From: Bog-473 sp963744225
GTDB lineage: Bacteria; Actinomycetota; Acidimicrobiia; Acidimicrobiales; RAAP-2
Assembly: GCA_963744225.1 (NCBI GenBank)
Contig: CAVUSV010000004.1
Coordinates: 1-64,000, forward strand
Direction of reading: 5' to 3'
Length of the DNA: 64,000 nucleotides
In this document: positions 7,081 to 16,473 of the stretch, in pieces
Numbering within the stretch: position 1 is the first letter of the stretch
Layout: each line of letters begins with the position of its first letter
Position numbers and translations under genes: made by a program
The notes under the pieces: generated by a model
Database searches by the model: none
Seen by the model: only the letters and a program-made list of their open reading frames with translations
Told to the model about the DNA's origin: nothing

Positions 7081-8676
7081 TCAGCTGAGAGGCGCTCGTG
7101 ACCCGATCTGCCTGATGGCGGACTGCTTCGCCGCGTCGTCCGTAACCGGGAACATCACGTCTAGGTAGATGTACAGGAACATAGCGAGCGCCGGAGCGGT
7201 GAGCAGTGACGGAGGCACGGGATACGGCGCACCGAAGGCGTAGTTGGCAATGACCATGCCGGAGATGAAACCGCCTTCAACGGAGTCGAACGAGAGGTTG
7301 TTTCCGCTGAAGTACAGGTTCGTTCCGGCATTCGAAAGGCCAGAAAGCCAGCCCGACCCTTGAACGTTGTGCATCGCCTTCTTGGAATCGAGCATGTAAC
7401 TTGGCAGCCACATTCCGTGGGTGAACGACTCCTTGACCAACGGACTCTGCGGCACGACGGTTCCCTCGTCCGGGCCGTACATCGTCACGTACAGTCCCTT
7501 CGCGGCAGGGTCGCCTCCGCGCACATTTTCCACGAGGTAGGTCGTGTACGCATAGTCAATGTCGAAGGGTTGGCTTTGGGTCGCGTTCAACGCGTTGAAC
7601 TGCGCAACTTCCATCGACATGGGAAGCAGGTCGGGGGCCAGAACGTTGTCGTCGGCGTGGATATAACAGGTGCCGGATTGGAGCAGGGACCAGGACTGCC
7701 CGCTCAAAGGGCCCGAGTAGAGGTTGTCCCAGTAGGCCTTGTTCTGTGGACACGAAAGAAGCTCGGCACACGTCCACATATCCACGGCGAGCACGACCTT
7801 GTCGTACGCAGTTCCGTTCGGATCTTGCGCGGTAGCGACGTAGACCTGACCGGACTGGTCGTCCGGATCGAGCCATACGGCGGTGGCCGGACTCGTCTGC
7901 AGGACTATCTGATTGTCGAGCAGTTCGACGGCCGCGTTGTACATCGCCTGCACCCAAGAAGAGGCACCCTTCTCGAACCGCTGCCATCCGACGCCCGGAA
8001 CCGACCAGCTGCCGAGTGGACCGTCGAAGCCCGGAATGCGACCGAAGATAGGGAGCACGTCCGCAAACGTGATCTGGTCCAGGTTGGGTGCGCCGTACCC
8101 ATTGATGATGTTCATGATCGGATCGACGAAGTAGGTCACAAAGTCGGTCACGTTCTGATACGGAAACGGACTTGACGAGTGGTTGTCCAGATACCACTGG
8201 AGGGTCTGCATGAGGTATCCGACCATCGGCGAAACCGCGATAATCGTCTGAAATTGGGCGCAGTCAGTCGCGATTCCGCTCTCGCTCCACAGCTGGAACA
8301 GTGGACCCTGTTGATAAGCCGGGAAGTTGCCCCAGTACATGGGCTGTCCGTTGCGGGCCGGGAACGCACACGACAGTGTCAGGGATGACGCGTCGACGAC
8401 CGGCGCCGACTCCGGAAAGCTCCCGCTCTGCAACACCGCTGAGACGTTGGGGTTGACGAGTGGCGAGATGCACTGGACACCGATGTCGACGGGCACCTGA
8501 TCGCCCGTTTTCGGGTTCGTCACCGTGTAGGTGGAGCAGTGGCCACCGAGCTCCGGCTGGTCGTGGACAACGGTGACCGCCACGACATCGCGTAGGTTAA
8601 CGTCCTGGGCCAGCGCCCAGAGAAGGCCGATCCCAGCGGGGCCACCTCCGACGATGCATACGGTCTGTGTCGCCAT
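7081..8676 (-). CDS. FAD-dependent oxidoreductase / amine-oxidase-like, 531 aa
   Basis: An N-terminal dinucleotide-binding motif GGGPAGIG (residues ~9-16) follows a beta strand VCIV. It is followed by ELGGHCSTY, as in flavin amine oxidases and phytoene-desaturase-like enzymes. A C-terminal FSGNNLSFDSVEGGFISGMVIANYAF resembles the second FAD-contact motif of that superfamily (NxxxxxSVEGA/G). The start is supported by AAGGAGG four bases before the ATG. There is no signal peptide. The gene is divergent from the cyclase/AAA gene with about 87 bp between. The substrate is unknown. Confidence 0.8.
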   Translation of the reverse strand: MATQTVCIVGGGPAGIGLLWALAQDVNLRDVVAVTVVHDQPELGGHCSTYTVTNPKTGDQVPVDIGVQCISPLVNPNVSAVLQSGSFPESAPVVDASSLTLSCAFPARNGQPMYWGNFPAYQQGPLFQLWSESGIATDCAQFQTIIAVSPMVGYLMQTLQWYLDNHSSSPFPYQNVTDFVTYFVDPIMNIINGYGAPNLDQITFADVLPIFGRIPGFDGPLGSWSVPGVGWQRFEKGASSWVQAMYNAAVELLDNQIVLQTSPATAVWLDPDDQSGQVYVATAQDPNGTAYDKVVLAVDMWTCAELLSCPQNKAYWDNLYSGPLSGQSWSLLQSGTCYIHADDNVLAPDLLPMSMEVAQFNALNATQSQPFDIDYAYTTYLVENVRGGDPAAKGLYVTMYGPDEGTVVPQSPLVKESFTHGMWLPSYMLDSKKAMHNVQGSGWLSGLSNAGTNLYFSGNNLSFDSVEGGFISGMVIANYAFGAPYPVPPSLLTAPALAMFLYIYLDVMFPVTDDAAKQSAIRQIGSRAPLS

Positions 8677-8763
8677 GGCCCTCCTTCAAGCTCAACACCC
8701 GGCTCGAGAGAGCCTAAAGTGCCGTTGGAGAGGGTGCTCGCTCAACTGGTTCGGGTCGCCTGA

Positions 8764-11700
8764 GTGTCTCCGAGGTTCTCGATGCAAGCTTCAGCGATGG
8801 CGCCGCCAGAACTCCCGACAGGGACCGTCACCTTCCTGCTTACCGACGTCGCCGGCTCGACCCGCCTGTGGGAGACGCAGCCCCGGACGATGCCCGAGGC
8901 TCTCAAGATGCACGACGAGATCGTCGGGCAGGCCATCAGAAACGCCGGCGGTGTGGTGCTGAAGGCTCGAGGAGAAGGCGACTCGACGTTCAGCGTCTTC
9001 CGCCGCGCCACCGATGCCGCCTCGGCGGCCCTGACTGTGCACGAAGCCCTGGCGACCGCGGAGTGGCCGACGGGCTGTCGGATCAGCATCCGCGTGGCCA
9101 TGCACTCTGGCGAGTCAATTGAACGCGACGGCGACTACTACGGACGAACGGTGAACCGAGCAGCTCGCCTGCGCGGAGTCGCCGAAGCTGGCCAGATCCT
9201 TTTGAGCGAGACGACGGCGAACCTGATCGGTGACGACTTGCCTTCGCGCAGCCGACTCGTGGACCTCGGATTGCGCGAGCTCCGCGATCTGAGTCGCCCA
9301 GAGCATGTGCACCTCCTCATGCACGAAGAAGATGCCGCGCCACCTGTGGACGTAGCCCCACGAGCACCGGCTGGACAGGTAGCGATCCCGTTGCCGGCAC
9401 GGCTCAATTACTCGACGACAAACGGCTTCGTCGGGCGAACGCCGCATCTCGAACAGCTGCAATCGATGCTGAAGGAGGCCGAGCAAGGGCGATTGAGGGT
9501 GGCACTACTCTCGGGCGAGGCCGGCATCGGGAAGACGCGGCTCGCAACCGAGCTGTCGCGGGGCTGCCACGACAGTGGCCTGACGGTGCTCTACGGTCGC
9601 TGTGACGAGGATCTGGGACTTCCGTACCAACCCTGGATCGAGTTGTTGGGCCATCTCGTCACCCACGCTCGCGGACCCCTCCTTACGGCGCATGCTGGAG
9701 TTCACGGCGGAGAACTCTGCCGGCTTACGCCGCAACTCAAGTCGAGAGTTCCGGCTCTGGCCTCGCCAACCCAGACTGATCCCGACACGGAGCGCTACCT
9801 CCTTTTCGGCGCGGCGGTCGGCTTACTGGCCGAAGCGGCCGTGAACACTGCCGTCGTCCTAGTGCTCGACGACCTGCACTGGGCCGACAAGTCGACCCTC
9901 CTCCTCTTGAAGCACCTCATCAGCGCCGCTCCAACGGCCCGGGTGCTTGTCGTTGGGACCTACCGAGACACTGATCTGTCAAGCTCACACCCCCTCGCGA
10001 GCATCCTGGCCGACCTGCGTCGAGAGCAATGCGTCGAGCGCATCGAGCTCGCCGGGCTGGCGGACTATGAGCTCGTCGGCATGCTCGAGGGCCTTACCGG
10101 GCATGTGCTCGACGCCGATGGCGTGGGACTCGCGCACGCGATCGGCCGAGAGACCGACGGCAACCCGTTCTTCGCGATGGAGATCCTCCGCCATCTCGCC
10201 GAGACCGGCGTCGCCTATCAACGCGACGACGGCCATTGGGCAATTGCCACCGGGCCGGGTGACCTAGGCATCCCACAGAGCATCCGGGAAGTTGTCGGAC
10301 AGCGCGTCCGACGCCTCGGCGAACGGACCACGAAAGTGCTCGCCCTCGCCGCTGTCATCGGTCGCGACTTCGACCTTGACGTCCTGGTGGAGATCGCCGG
10401 AGTCGACACGGAGGACCTCGTCGACCTGCTCGAAGCGGCGACGGAGGCCGGCATTGTGGCCGAGATCCCCGGGTCGCCCGGACGGTACTCGTTTACCCAC
10501 GCCCTCATTGAGCACGCGTTGTATGAAGACCTCTCCTTGACCCGTCGTCAACGGGCCCATCTCCATGTGGCCGAGGCGCTCGAGGCAGCCGGCGCGAACC
10601 GGATGGAAGAGCTGGCGCATCACTGGTCGCAGGCAACGCGGCCCGTCGATACCTCCAAGGCGATCCACTACGCGCAACTTGCGGCCGAAGGAGCCATGGC
10701 CCAGTTAGCACCGGACGACGCGGCCCGCTGGTTCCGCCAGGCGCTGGACCTACTGCACCAGCAACCGAATCCCGATACTTCGACCCATATAGAACTCCTC
10801 ATCGGCCTCGGGATCGCGCAACGGCAAGCAGGGATCTCTAGCTTCCGTGAATCCCTGCTGGACGCTGCACGCCTCGCGCACGAGCGCGAGCACACCGATC
10901 AATTGGTGCGTGCTGCACTCGCCAACAGCCGTGGGCAGGTAAGCACGGTGGAAGAACTCGACGGAGAGCGGATCGAGTTGCTCACGGCCGCTCTTGAAGC
11001 CCTGCCGGCCCAGGACTCCGCTGAACGCGCAGAGCTGCTCGCGTTGAGCGCCGCAGAGATCAGCCTTTCGGTCGACGACAATGAAATCCGACCCACAGTC
11101 GACGAGGCCATTGCTATGGCACGGCGGGTCGGTGATCCCGCGACTGTGGCCAAGGTGCTCCATCTGGGCCACGCGGCCATGCTCGTGCCCGACCGCCTCG
11201 CCGAGCGACTGGCAACCACATCCGAGATGATCGCCATCGCCCTCGAGCTCGGTGACCCTTCACTTCGGTGGCAGGCGGCCTTCGACCGGGTGCTCACCGC
11301 CACGGAGGCGGGTGACATCGAAGAGGTCACCGCGGAGCTTGCGATCGCAGAAGACCTGGCGATAGAGATCAACGATCCGGCGCTGCTGTACTTCACGGCT
11401 ACGTTGCGCGGTGGGCGGGCGCTCAGCGCGGGACGGCTCGACGAGGCGGAGGCGATCGCGGAGGAAATCCTCGAGATCGGTACGGCCTCCGGCCAGCCCG
11501 ACACGATGACCTTGTACGGAAGCGTCCTCCTCAGCGCGCGCCGGGAGCAGGGTCGGATAGACGAGGTCATCGACCTCCTCATCGCCTTACAGGCGGCCAA
11601 TCCGGAGCTGGCGATCGTCCGCCCGAACCTGGCACTGATGTACGTGGAGCTTGATCGGCGCGAGGAGGCGACTGCACTCTTCGAGGTGGACGCTCGGAAC

Positions 11701-12144
11701 CTCTTCGCTGCGTTCAGGTACAACAGCGGAGGCTGGCTCTTGTCGCTCTGCATGTACGCCGAGGTCTGCGCCTATCTCGCTGACACTGCGGCCGCGGCGG
11801 TGCTCTATGAGCGGGTGAGCCCGTACGTCGACCATGTCGTGTGTGGAGGTCAGTTCAGCATCGGGGCGGCGCATCGCTACGTTGGCTTGCTCTCCCAGAC
11901 CCTGGGCGACACCTCCCAGGCATACCAGCACTTCGCTGAGGGGATGGCGCTGAACGACCAGATCGACGCGCCGATCTGTGCCGCACGGACACGCCTCGAC
12001 TGGGCGAAGCTGCTGATCGCCAGGCGGCACGGGAGAGATCTGGAGAAGGCACGGCTCCTCGGCCTCGAGGCAGCCGAGACGGCCGGACGCCTCGGCTGCA
12101 CGCTCATCGAGCGCCGCGCCGAATTGCTCGTCGCCTCCATCTGA
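8764..12144 (+). CDS. class III nucleotidyl cyclase fused to AAA-ATPase and helical repeats, 1126 aa
   Basis: The N-terminus (residues ~15-185) is a class III adenylate/guanylate cyclase catalytic domain. FLLTDVAGSTRLWE supplies the first metal Asp, GEGDSTFSVF the second, and YYGRTVNRAARL the Asn/Arg transition-state pair, so the site looks intact. A central signalling ATPase has Walker A GEAGIGKT (~250) and Walker B VLVLDDLHWAD (~365). The last ~500 residues are Ala-rich helical repeats of TPR type. There is no LuxR-type HTH at the end. The frame opens at GTG 8764, but homologues usually begin near PELPTGTVTF, so ATG 8797 is an alternative start. It probably couples a stimulus to cAMP synthesis. 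Confidence 0.92.
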   Translation: MSPRFSMQASAMAPPELPTGTVTFLLTDVAGSTRLWETQPRTMPEALKMHDEIVGQAIRNAGGVVLKARGEGDSTFSVFRRATDAASAALTVHEALATAEWPTGCRISIRVAMHSGESIERDGDYYGRTVNRAARLRGVAEAGQILLSETTANLIGDDLPSRSRLVDLGLRELRDLSRPEHVHLLMHEEDAAPPVDVAPRAPAGQVAIPLPARLNYSTTNGFVGRTPHLEQLQSMLKEAEQGRLRVALLSGEAGIGKTRLATELSRGCHDSGLTVLYGRCDEDLGLPYQPWIELLGHLVTHARGPLLTAHAGVHGGELCRLTPQLKSRVPALASPTQTDPDTERYLLFGAAVGLLAEAAVNTAVVLVLDDLHWADKSTLLLLKHLISAAPTARVLVVGTYRDTDLSSSHPLASILADLRREQCVERIELAGLADYELVGMLEGLTGHVLDADGVGLAHAIGRETDGNPFFAMEILRHLAETGVAYQRDDGHWAIATGPGDLGIPQSIREVVGQRVRRLGERTTKVLALAAVIGRDFDLDVLVEIAGVDTEDLVDLLEAATEAGIVAEIPGSPGRYSFTHALIEHALYEDLSLTRRQRAHLHVAEALEAAGANRMEELAHHWSQATRPVDTSKAIHYAQLAAEGAMAQLAPDDAARWFRQALDLLHQQPNPDTSTHIELLIGLGIAQRQAGISSFRESLLDAARLAHEREHTDQLVRAALANSRGQVSTVEELDGERIELLTAALEALPAQDSAERAELLALSAAEISLSVDDNEIRPTVDEAIAMARRVGDPATVAKVLHLGHAAMLVPDRLAERLATTSEMIAIALELGDPSLRWQAAFDRVLTATEAGDIEEVTAELAIAEDLAIEINDPALLYFTATLRGGRALSAGRLDEAEAIAEEILEIGTASGQPDTMTLYGSVLLSARREQGRIDEVIDLLIALQAANPELAIVRPNLALMYVELDRREEATALFEVDARNLFAAFRYNSGGWLLSLCMYAEVCAYLADTAAAAVLYERVSPYVDHVVCGGQFSIGAAHRYVGLLSQTLGDTSQAYQHFAEGMALNDQIDAPICAARTRLDWAKLLIARRHGRDLEKARLLGLEAAETAGRLGCTLIERRAELLVASI

Positions 12145-12258
12145 CGATCCACGTTTTCGCGCCGCGGACGGCCCATGGCTTCGACTCCCTGACCCTCGAC
12201 CGAATTCGAGGCCGCGTTGCGCGAACCAGGGACCCCCCATGGTCTCGCAACCGCTCGA

Positions 12259-12302
12259 CCTCCGGAGCCGGTGGCGCAGGTTCAAGTCCTGCCGGGGGCG
12301 CC
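12259..12302 (+). repeat. dispersed repeat, copy B (tRNA-Arg(CCG)-like 3' half)
   Basis: These 44 bp match 6760-6803 with one difference (TTCAAGT for TTCGAGT in the T-loop) and are followed by A, so an encoded CCA end is present. The upstream half of the repeat is only weakly recognisable, and no 5' tRNA half exists in the preceding 100 bp. This is a fragment, not a tRNA gene. Confidence 0.7.
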
Positions 12303-12345
12303 AAATTTCATTTCTCCAGAACCGGCTGAAAGTTGTCGCACGAAG

Positions 12346-13227
12346 TCAGGTCGGCACATCCCCTTTGATCGTGACTCGCTGGATGACCCGATGTTGGTCG
12401 CCGAAGTCCCCGACCACCGAATGCTGCGTGGCCCGGTTGTCCCAGAACCCCAGGTCCCCGCTCGTCCAGTGGTAGCGAACGACGAACTCAGGGCGCACCG
12501 AATGCGCGTAGAGGTACGAAAGGAGCGCGTCGCTCTCGGAGGGGGTGAGCTCCACGATGTGAGAGGTGAAGCCCGGATTCACGAAGAGCACCTTTGCTCC
12601 AGTCTCGGGATGAGTCCGGACCACCGGGTGGACCACCGGCTCGATCTCCGGAATCTCCTCGCCTTCCCACCGTCCGCTGCCCACCTGGTCGAGGGCGGCC
12701 TTGAACTGCGCCCTTCCGTCGTGCACGGCGTGCAGTGTCGACAAGAATTCCTGAAGGTCCGGGCTGAGGGCCTCGAAGGCTGCTTGCTGGTTGGAGAATG
12801 CAGTGTCTCCCCCCGCGACAGGCACGACGACTGCCCGGAGGATCGAACCGGCGGGAGGCCGCGGCATGAATGTGACGTCAGTGTGCCAATCCAAGCCCTG
12901 GGTCCTCGAGGCCACGTCGCCATAATGTGCGTAGACCTCGCGGGCCTTCGAATAGTCGATCTCGAAGATGTTCGGGAACCCTTCGACGCTTGGGATGACG
13001 GGGTGGCCCTCGGTCAACTCGCCGAAACGAGCGGCAAACGCCTGGTGGGCCGCCTCATCGAGATGCTGGCCGGGGAAGAAGACGACCTTCCGGTGGAGCC
13101 AAATGCGCCGAATCTCGGCGATCGTGTCGTCATCAACATCGCGCAGGTCGACACCGCGGATAGCGGCGCCGATCGAGCTCGAGAGGGGTGTGACTTCGAG
13201 GTCGATGCTGGTAAGAGTGTCGGTCAT
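12346..13227 (-). CDS. tauD: TauD/TfdA-family alpha-ketoglutarate-dependent dioxygenase
   Basis: A 293-residue Fe(II)/2-oxoglutarate dioxygenase. The metal-binding HxD is in WHTDVTF, the distal His is in RATQHSVVGDFG, and the 2-oxoglutarate-binding Arg is in HRVIQRVTIKG. The family releases sulfite from taurine or alkyl sulfates/sulfonates. The gene is last in a four-gene operon, 51 bp after the ssuB-like stop, behind a sulfonate-type ABC importer. That context supports organosulfur scavenging over herbicide (TfdA) degradation. The exact substrate is not determinable; an alkylsulfatase (AtsK-like) activity is the main alternative. Confidence 0.92.
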   Translation of the reverse strand: MTDTLTSIDLEVTPLSSSIGAAIRGVDLRDVDDDTIAEIRRIWLHRKVVFFPGQHLDEAAHQAFAARFGELTEGHPVIPSVEGFPNIFEIDYSKAREVYAHYGDVASRTQGLDWHTDVTFMPRPPAGSILRAVVVPVAGGDTAFSNQQAAFEALSPDLQEFLSTLHAVHDGRAQFKAALDQVGSGRWEGEEIPEIEPVVHPVVRTHPETGAKVLFVNPGFTSHIVELTPSESDALLSYLYAHSVRPEFVVRYHWTSGDLGFWDNRATQHSVVGDFGDQHRVIQRVTIKGDVPT

Positions 13228-13278
13228 TTCAGTCTCTCTTTCTTTGTTCGAGGTCTGGGAGTTTCAGCTGGCGTGTCG

Positions 13279-14043
13279 TCACGGCGTTGCGCTCTCGCTG
13301 GCCTCGTCGAGGCCGAGCTCGGCAAGGAGGCGGGACCGAAGCTCGAAGAACACCGGGTTGCCCCTCAGGCGGGGACTCTCGACGTTCACGGGCAGGTCGA
13401 GCGAGAGCTGTCCGTCGGTCAGGACGAGCACGCGATCTGCCAAGAGAATCGCCTCGTCGACATCGTGCGTCACGAACAGGACGGCGGGGTGGTGCCGCTG
13501 ACAGAGTTGGACCACGAGGGCGTGCATCCGGATCCGGGTCAAAGCGTCGAGTGCGCCGAACGGCTCATCGAGCAAGAGGAGGTCCGGTTGCCGCACGAGG
13601 GCACGGGCCAGCGATACCCGCTGGGCTTCACCACCGGACAGCGTCTTCGGCCAGTCGTTCTCGTGACCGCTCAGGCCAACCTCGGCCAACGCCGTGCGAC
13701 CTCGAAGCGCCGCGTCGGCCCGTGGGAGTCCGAGTACGACATTGGCGAGCACCTTGGTCCAAGGCAGCAGCCGTGGGTCCTGGTAGACGACCGATCGGCG
13801 AGCCGGGACGTAGAGCTCGCCCGAGACCTGTGTATCGAGCCCGGCAAGAGCACGCAGGATCGTGCTCTTGCCGGAGCCGCTCCGCCCGAGCAGGGCCACG
13901 AACTCGTTGCGGCCGATGTCGAGATCAATGCCGCGCAGGACCTCTCGGGCCCCGAACGAGCGACGGAGACCCCGGACCATGACGGCCCGGTCGGCGGGGA
14001 TCGTCGGCAGCTGGCCGGCGCCCGGGGCGGTGACCACCGTCAT
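13279..14043 (-). CDS. ssuB: sulfonate-type ABC transporter, ATP-binding protein
   Basis: A 254-residue ABC ATPase. It has Walker A GRSGSGKST, Q-loop VVYQDPRLLPW, signature LSGGEAQRVS, Walker B LLLLDEP and the H-loop THDVDEA. The DPRLLPW segment is typical of the SsuB/TauB/nitrate importer group. The frame is open far upstream, but the ATG at 14043 (MTVVTAPG) is chosen because it overlaps the permease stop as ATGA. It energises the permease encoded just upstream in the cytoplasm-facing membrane complex. Confidence 0.93.
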   Translation of the reverse strand: MTVVTAPGAGQLPTIPADRAVMVRGLRRSFGAREVLRGIDLDIGRNEFVALLGRSGSGKSTILRALAGLDTQVSGELYVPARRSVVYQDPRLLPWTKVLANVVLGLPRADAALRGRTALAEVGLSGHENDWPKTLSGGEAQRVSLARALVRQPDLLLLDEPFGALDALTRIRMHALVVQLCQRHHPAVLFVTHDVDEAILLADRVLVLTDGQLSLDLPVNVESPRLRGNPVFFELRSRLLAELGLDEASESATP

Positions 14044-14933
14044 CGCCCGGGCTCCCAGCTGAGGAGCAGCCGTTCGAGCGTGCGGACGAACAGATCGGTG
14101 AGGAGGCCCAAGATCGCGTAGCAGGCGAGACAGGCAACGATCACGTTCGACTGGAAATAGGTCTGCGCTTGGACGATGAGGTAACCGAGTCCACTCGACG
14201 CGTTGATTTGCTCGGCGAAGACGAGCAGCAGCCACGCAACGGCCATCGCCATTCGGAGGCCTATGAGAAATCCGGGCAACGCGGCCGGAAGGACGATCTG
14301 TCGGATCATCGCCCAGCGGCGGAGCCCGACCACACGGGACAGCTCTCGATACCGGGGATCGATCGAGCGGACCGCCGCATACGTGTTGATGTAGATCGGG
14401 AACATGACGCCGAGAGTGATCATGCAGATCTTGGCTGTCTCCCCAACGCCGAGCCAGAGTACGAAGAGGGACTCGAGCCCGATGATCGGGACGAACCGCA
14501 GCATCTGAATGTTGCCGTCGATGAGGTTCTCCCCGATGCGGCTGAGGCCGGCGGCCAGCGCCAGGATCGCCCCGAGGGGCACACCGATGGCAAGGCCCCA
14601 GAAGACGCGTTGGAGCGAAGCCCATAAGGCGGATTGCAGAGCTCCGTCGGCCACGAGGTGTGCCCCGGTCGAGATCACCGAGCTTGGAGCCGACAGAACC
14701 TCCGGTCTGATCCACCCTGCCAGTGCTGCGAGTTCCCAGAGGGCAATCAGAAGCACAACCCCCATGAGGCGTTGCGGCCCTTTGGCGAGCAATCGGATCC
14801 GATGCGTCGTCACACGCTCTTCGGTGGGGAGCTTCACCAGAGAGAACGCGTCAGCCAGCCGCGGATCGGCCACGAGCCGATCACTCGTCGCATGGGCGTT
14901 GACTCGAACCGTCCCCAGATCGGAGAGGGTCAT
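14040..14933 (-). CDS. ssuC: sulfonate-type ABC transporter, permease
   Basis: A 297-residue inner-membrane permease of the BPD_transp_1 family with about six membrane segments, the first around residues 57-75 (LMGVVLLIALWELAALAGW). The cytoplasmic coupling loop follows the usual pattern in REL-SRVVGLRRWAMIRQIVLPAALPG. It has ATGA overlaps with both the upstream binding-protein gene and the downstream ATPase gene. The order binding protein-permease-ATPase-dioxygenase matches bacterial taurine/alkanesulfonate loci. Confidence 0.93.
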   Translation of the reverse strand: MTLSDLGTVRVNAHATSDRLVADPRLADAFSLVKLPTEERVTTHRIRLLAKGPQRLMGVVLLIALWELAALAGWIRPEVLSAPSSVISTGAHLVADGALQSALWASLQRVFWGLAIGVPLGAILALAAGLSRIGENLIDGNIQMLRFVPIIGLESLFVLWLGVGETAKICMITLGVMFPIYINTYAAVRSIDPRYRELSRVVGLRRWAMIRQIVLPAALPGFLIGLRMAMAVAWLLLVFAEQINASSGLGYLIVQAQTYFQSNVIVACLACYAILGLLTDLFVRTLERLLLSWEPGR

Positions 14934-15967
14934 GAGCCGCCCTGCTCAGAAGAGACGAGCGAGTTGAAGCGCGTGTTGAACTCTTTGCTCACCGCGATCT
15001 TGGAGGGGATGGAGCCGGCGGCCAGGTAGAGGTTGGCAAGCTTTTGCTGCGGGGCAAGCACGGCACCCGGCAACTCGAAGAAGGTCGTCGGTCCGACCGC
15101 TGCCGAAATCGCGGCGGCCCGCACCGGCGTCACGCCGTACTGGCCCTCGTACACGTTGTGGATCGTCAGCTGCGGGTGGGCCTTGAGATACGAGTAGGCC
15201 TTGATCAACCGGGTGATGTAGTCCGCGATGGCGGACGACTTCGACGCGGTCGCAAGTGCCGAGGACGCTGCAATGAGAAAGCCCGCCTTCTCGGTGATGG
15301 CTGCCGGGTGCGCGATGACAAGAGCACTCGGGTTCGCCTGCAAGTACGCGCTGAGCAGCGGTTCCACCTCGATGCCGACATCGGCCGACCCGCCCTGTAG
15401 AGCTGCCGCGATCTGAGTCGCCGGCACGTTGACGGTGGTGATGTCGGAGAGGTGGAGCCCAGCCGACTTCAGGCCCTCGAGGAGGGCAGACTCGAGCGCC
15501 GTCCCTTGCTGATATGCGACACGCTTGCCCTTGAGGTCTGCCCAGGACTTGATTGAGCGGGCGCCCGGAGCCGAGGCGAGGGCGTACGCACTCCCCGTGC
15601 TCGCCCAGCCGGCCACGGCCGTGATCTGTTGTCCTGCGGCCTGGGCGAAGATCAGCGGGGTGCTCTGGATGAAACCGACGTCGAGCCCCCCGCCCTCGAA
15701 GTCCTGCAGCATCGGCGGACCGCCGACGAATTCCGAGTACTGCACCTGGTACGGAAAGTTCCGATCCTGGCCTGCGAGCGAGAGGACCGTCGAGAAGTTC
15801 TTCAGCTGCTCTCCCACTCGCAGGACGGTCCCGGGCGCGATGGCTGCGGCGGCAACGGTCCGCCCTGCCCCTGACGCGATTCCACCGCCCTGCAGCCCTA
15901 CAACCAGGAGTGAAGCGGACCCGATGACGGCCAGCCTGAGGGACGTGGTGATGCGGGCATGTCTCAT
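14930..15967 (-). CDS. ssuA: sulfonate-type ABC transporter, substrate-binding protein
   Basis: A 345-residue exported solute-binding protein of the SsuA/TauA/NMT1-like type. A signal peptide is evident in the first ~33 residues (basic start, then LAVIGSASLLVVGLQGG). The mature part contains LKGKRVAYQQGTALESALLEGL, the family's hinge region that contacts oxyanions. No lipobox Cys is present. The first gene of the operon, its ATG lies only a few bases downstream of the predicted transcription start, so the mRNA may be almost leaderless. Confidence 0.92.
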   Translation of the reverse strand: MRHARITTSLRLAVIGSASLLVVGLQGGGIASGAGRTVAAAAIAPGTVLRVGEQLKNFSTVLSLAGQDRNFPYQVQYSEFVGGPPMLQDFEGGGLDVGFIQSTPLIFAQAAGQQITAVAGWASTGSAYALASAPGARSIKSWADLKGKRVAYQQGTALESALLEGLKSAGLHLSDITTVNVPATQIAAALQGGSADVGIEVEPLLSAYLQANPSALVIAHPAAITEKAGFLIAASSALATASKSSAIADYITRLIKAYSYLKAHPQLTIHNVYEGQYGVTPVRAAAISAAVGPTTFFELPGAVLAPQQKLANLYLAAGSIPSKIAVSKEFNTRFNSLVSSEQGGS

Positions 15968-15975
15968 TTCCTAGT

Positions 15976-16009
15976 TTTTTACTAAACTTGATTGGATTAG
16001 TCAAGTTTA
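15976..16009 (-). promoter_or_regulatory. promoter and perfect inverted repeat for the sulfonate operon
   Basis: TAAACTTGA (15983-15991) and TCAAGTTTA (16001-16009) form a perfect 9-bp inverted repeat with a 9-bp spacer. The minus-strand -35 TTGACT (15999-16004) and -10 TAAAAA (15976-15981) are 17 bp apart and overlap the repeat. A repressor site is likely. The regulator is not identifiable from position. Confidence 0.65.
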
Positions 16010-16054
16010 TGGTCCTGCGGTGCAGTTCTCCGGCGGTAGTCGGGCGTGGATTGC

Positions 16055-16285
16055 TTGGCAGTCCCGATTGCCAATCAAGGCGCAACGGGACGGGCGGAGG
16101 TTGACGACCCGGATTCAAGGCCCGGCTCGGGACGACGAGCACGGCGTTGACGCAGTACTTGGCCGGACCACGCGACCGCCTCAGAACGGGTGTCCCAGAA
16201 TTGCTGACACATCATGTCCCCGGAATTTGCAACCTCAGACTGCCGGGGGTGCACTGCCGGGGGCGCCCAGACTGCCGGGCGCGCC
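16055..16285 (+). repeat. dispersed repeat, copy C (diverged)
   Basis: The left marker is diverged (TTGGCAGTCCCGATTGCCAATC, 16055-16076). The right end keeps only acceptor-stem-like 14-mers: CTGCCGGGGGTGC (16240-16252), CTGCCGGGGGCGCC (16254-16267) and CTGCCGGGCGCGCC (16272-16285). The T-arm module is not recognisable. The region between the sulfonate promoter and the MFS gene (about 460 bp) holds nothing else I can support. Confidence 0.5.
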
Positions 16286-16473
16286 CTGTGTTGGGGACCC
16301 GGATCGGAGAAGGGGGGTTCAAAATCGCCCACCCAGGGCCCGGCGTAGAGCGAGCGTGCGACCTGGAAACATTTCTCGGCTAGAGGTGTCGAATGGTGAG
16401 CGAGCCGTTCGTCGTCATGCAAAGACGCAATGCTCTAAAGGGCAAACACACATGACTGAATACGGGAGGAACA

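Noticed and set aside
12217..14121. A 634-codon open frame on the plus strand over tauD-ssuB
   Set aside because: It is a high-GC shadow antisense to two well-supported genes and has no recognisable domain.
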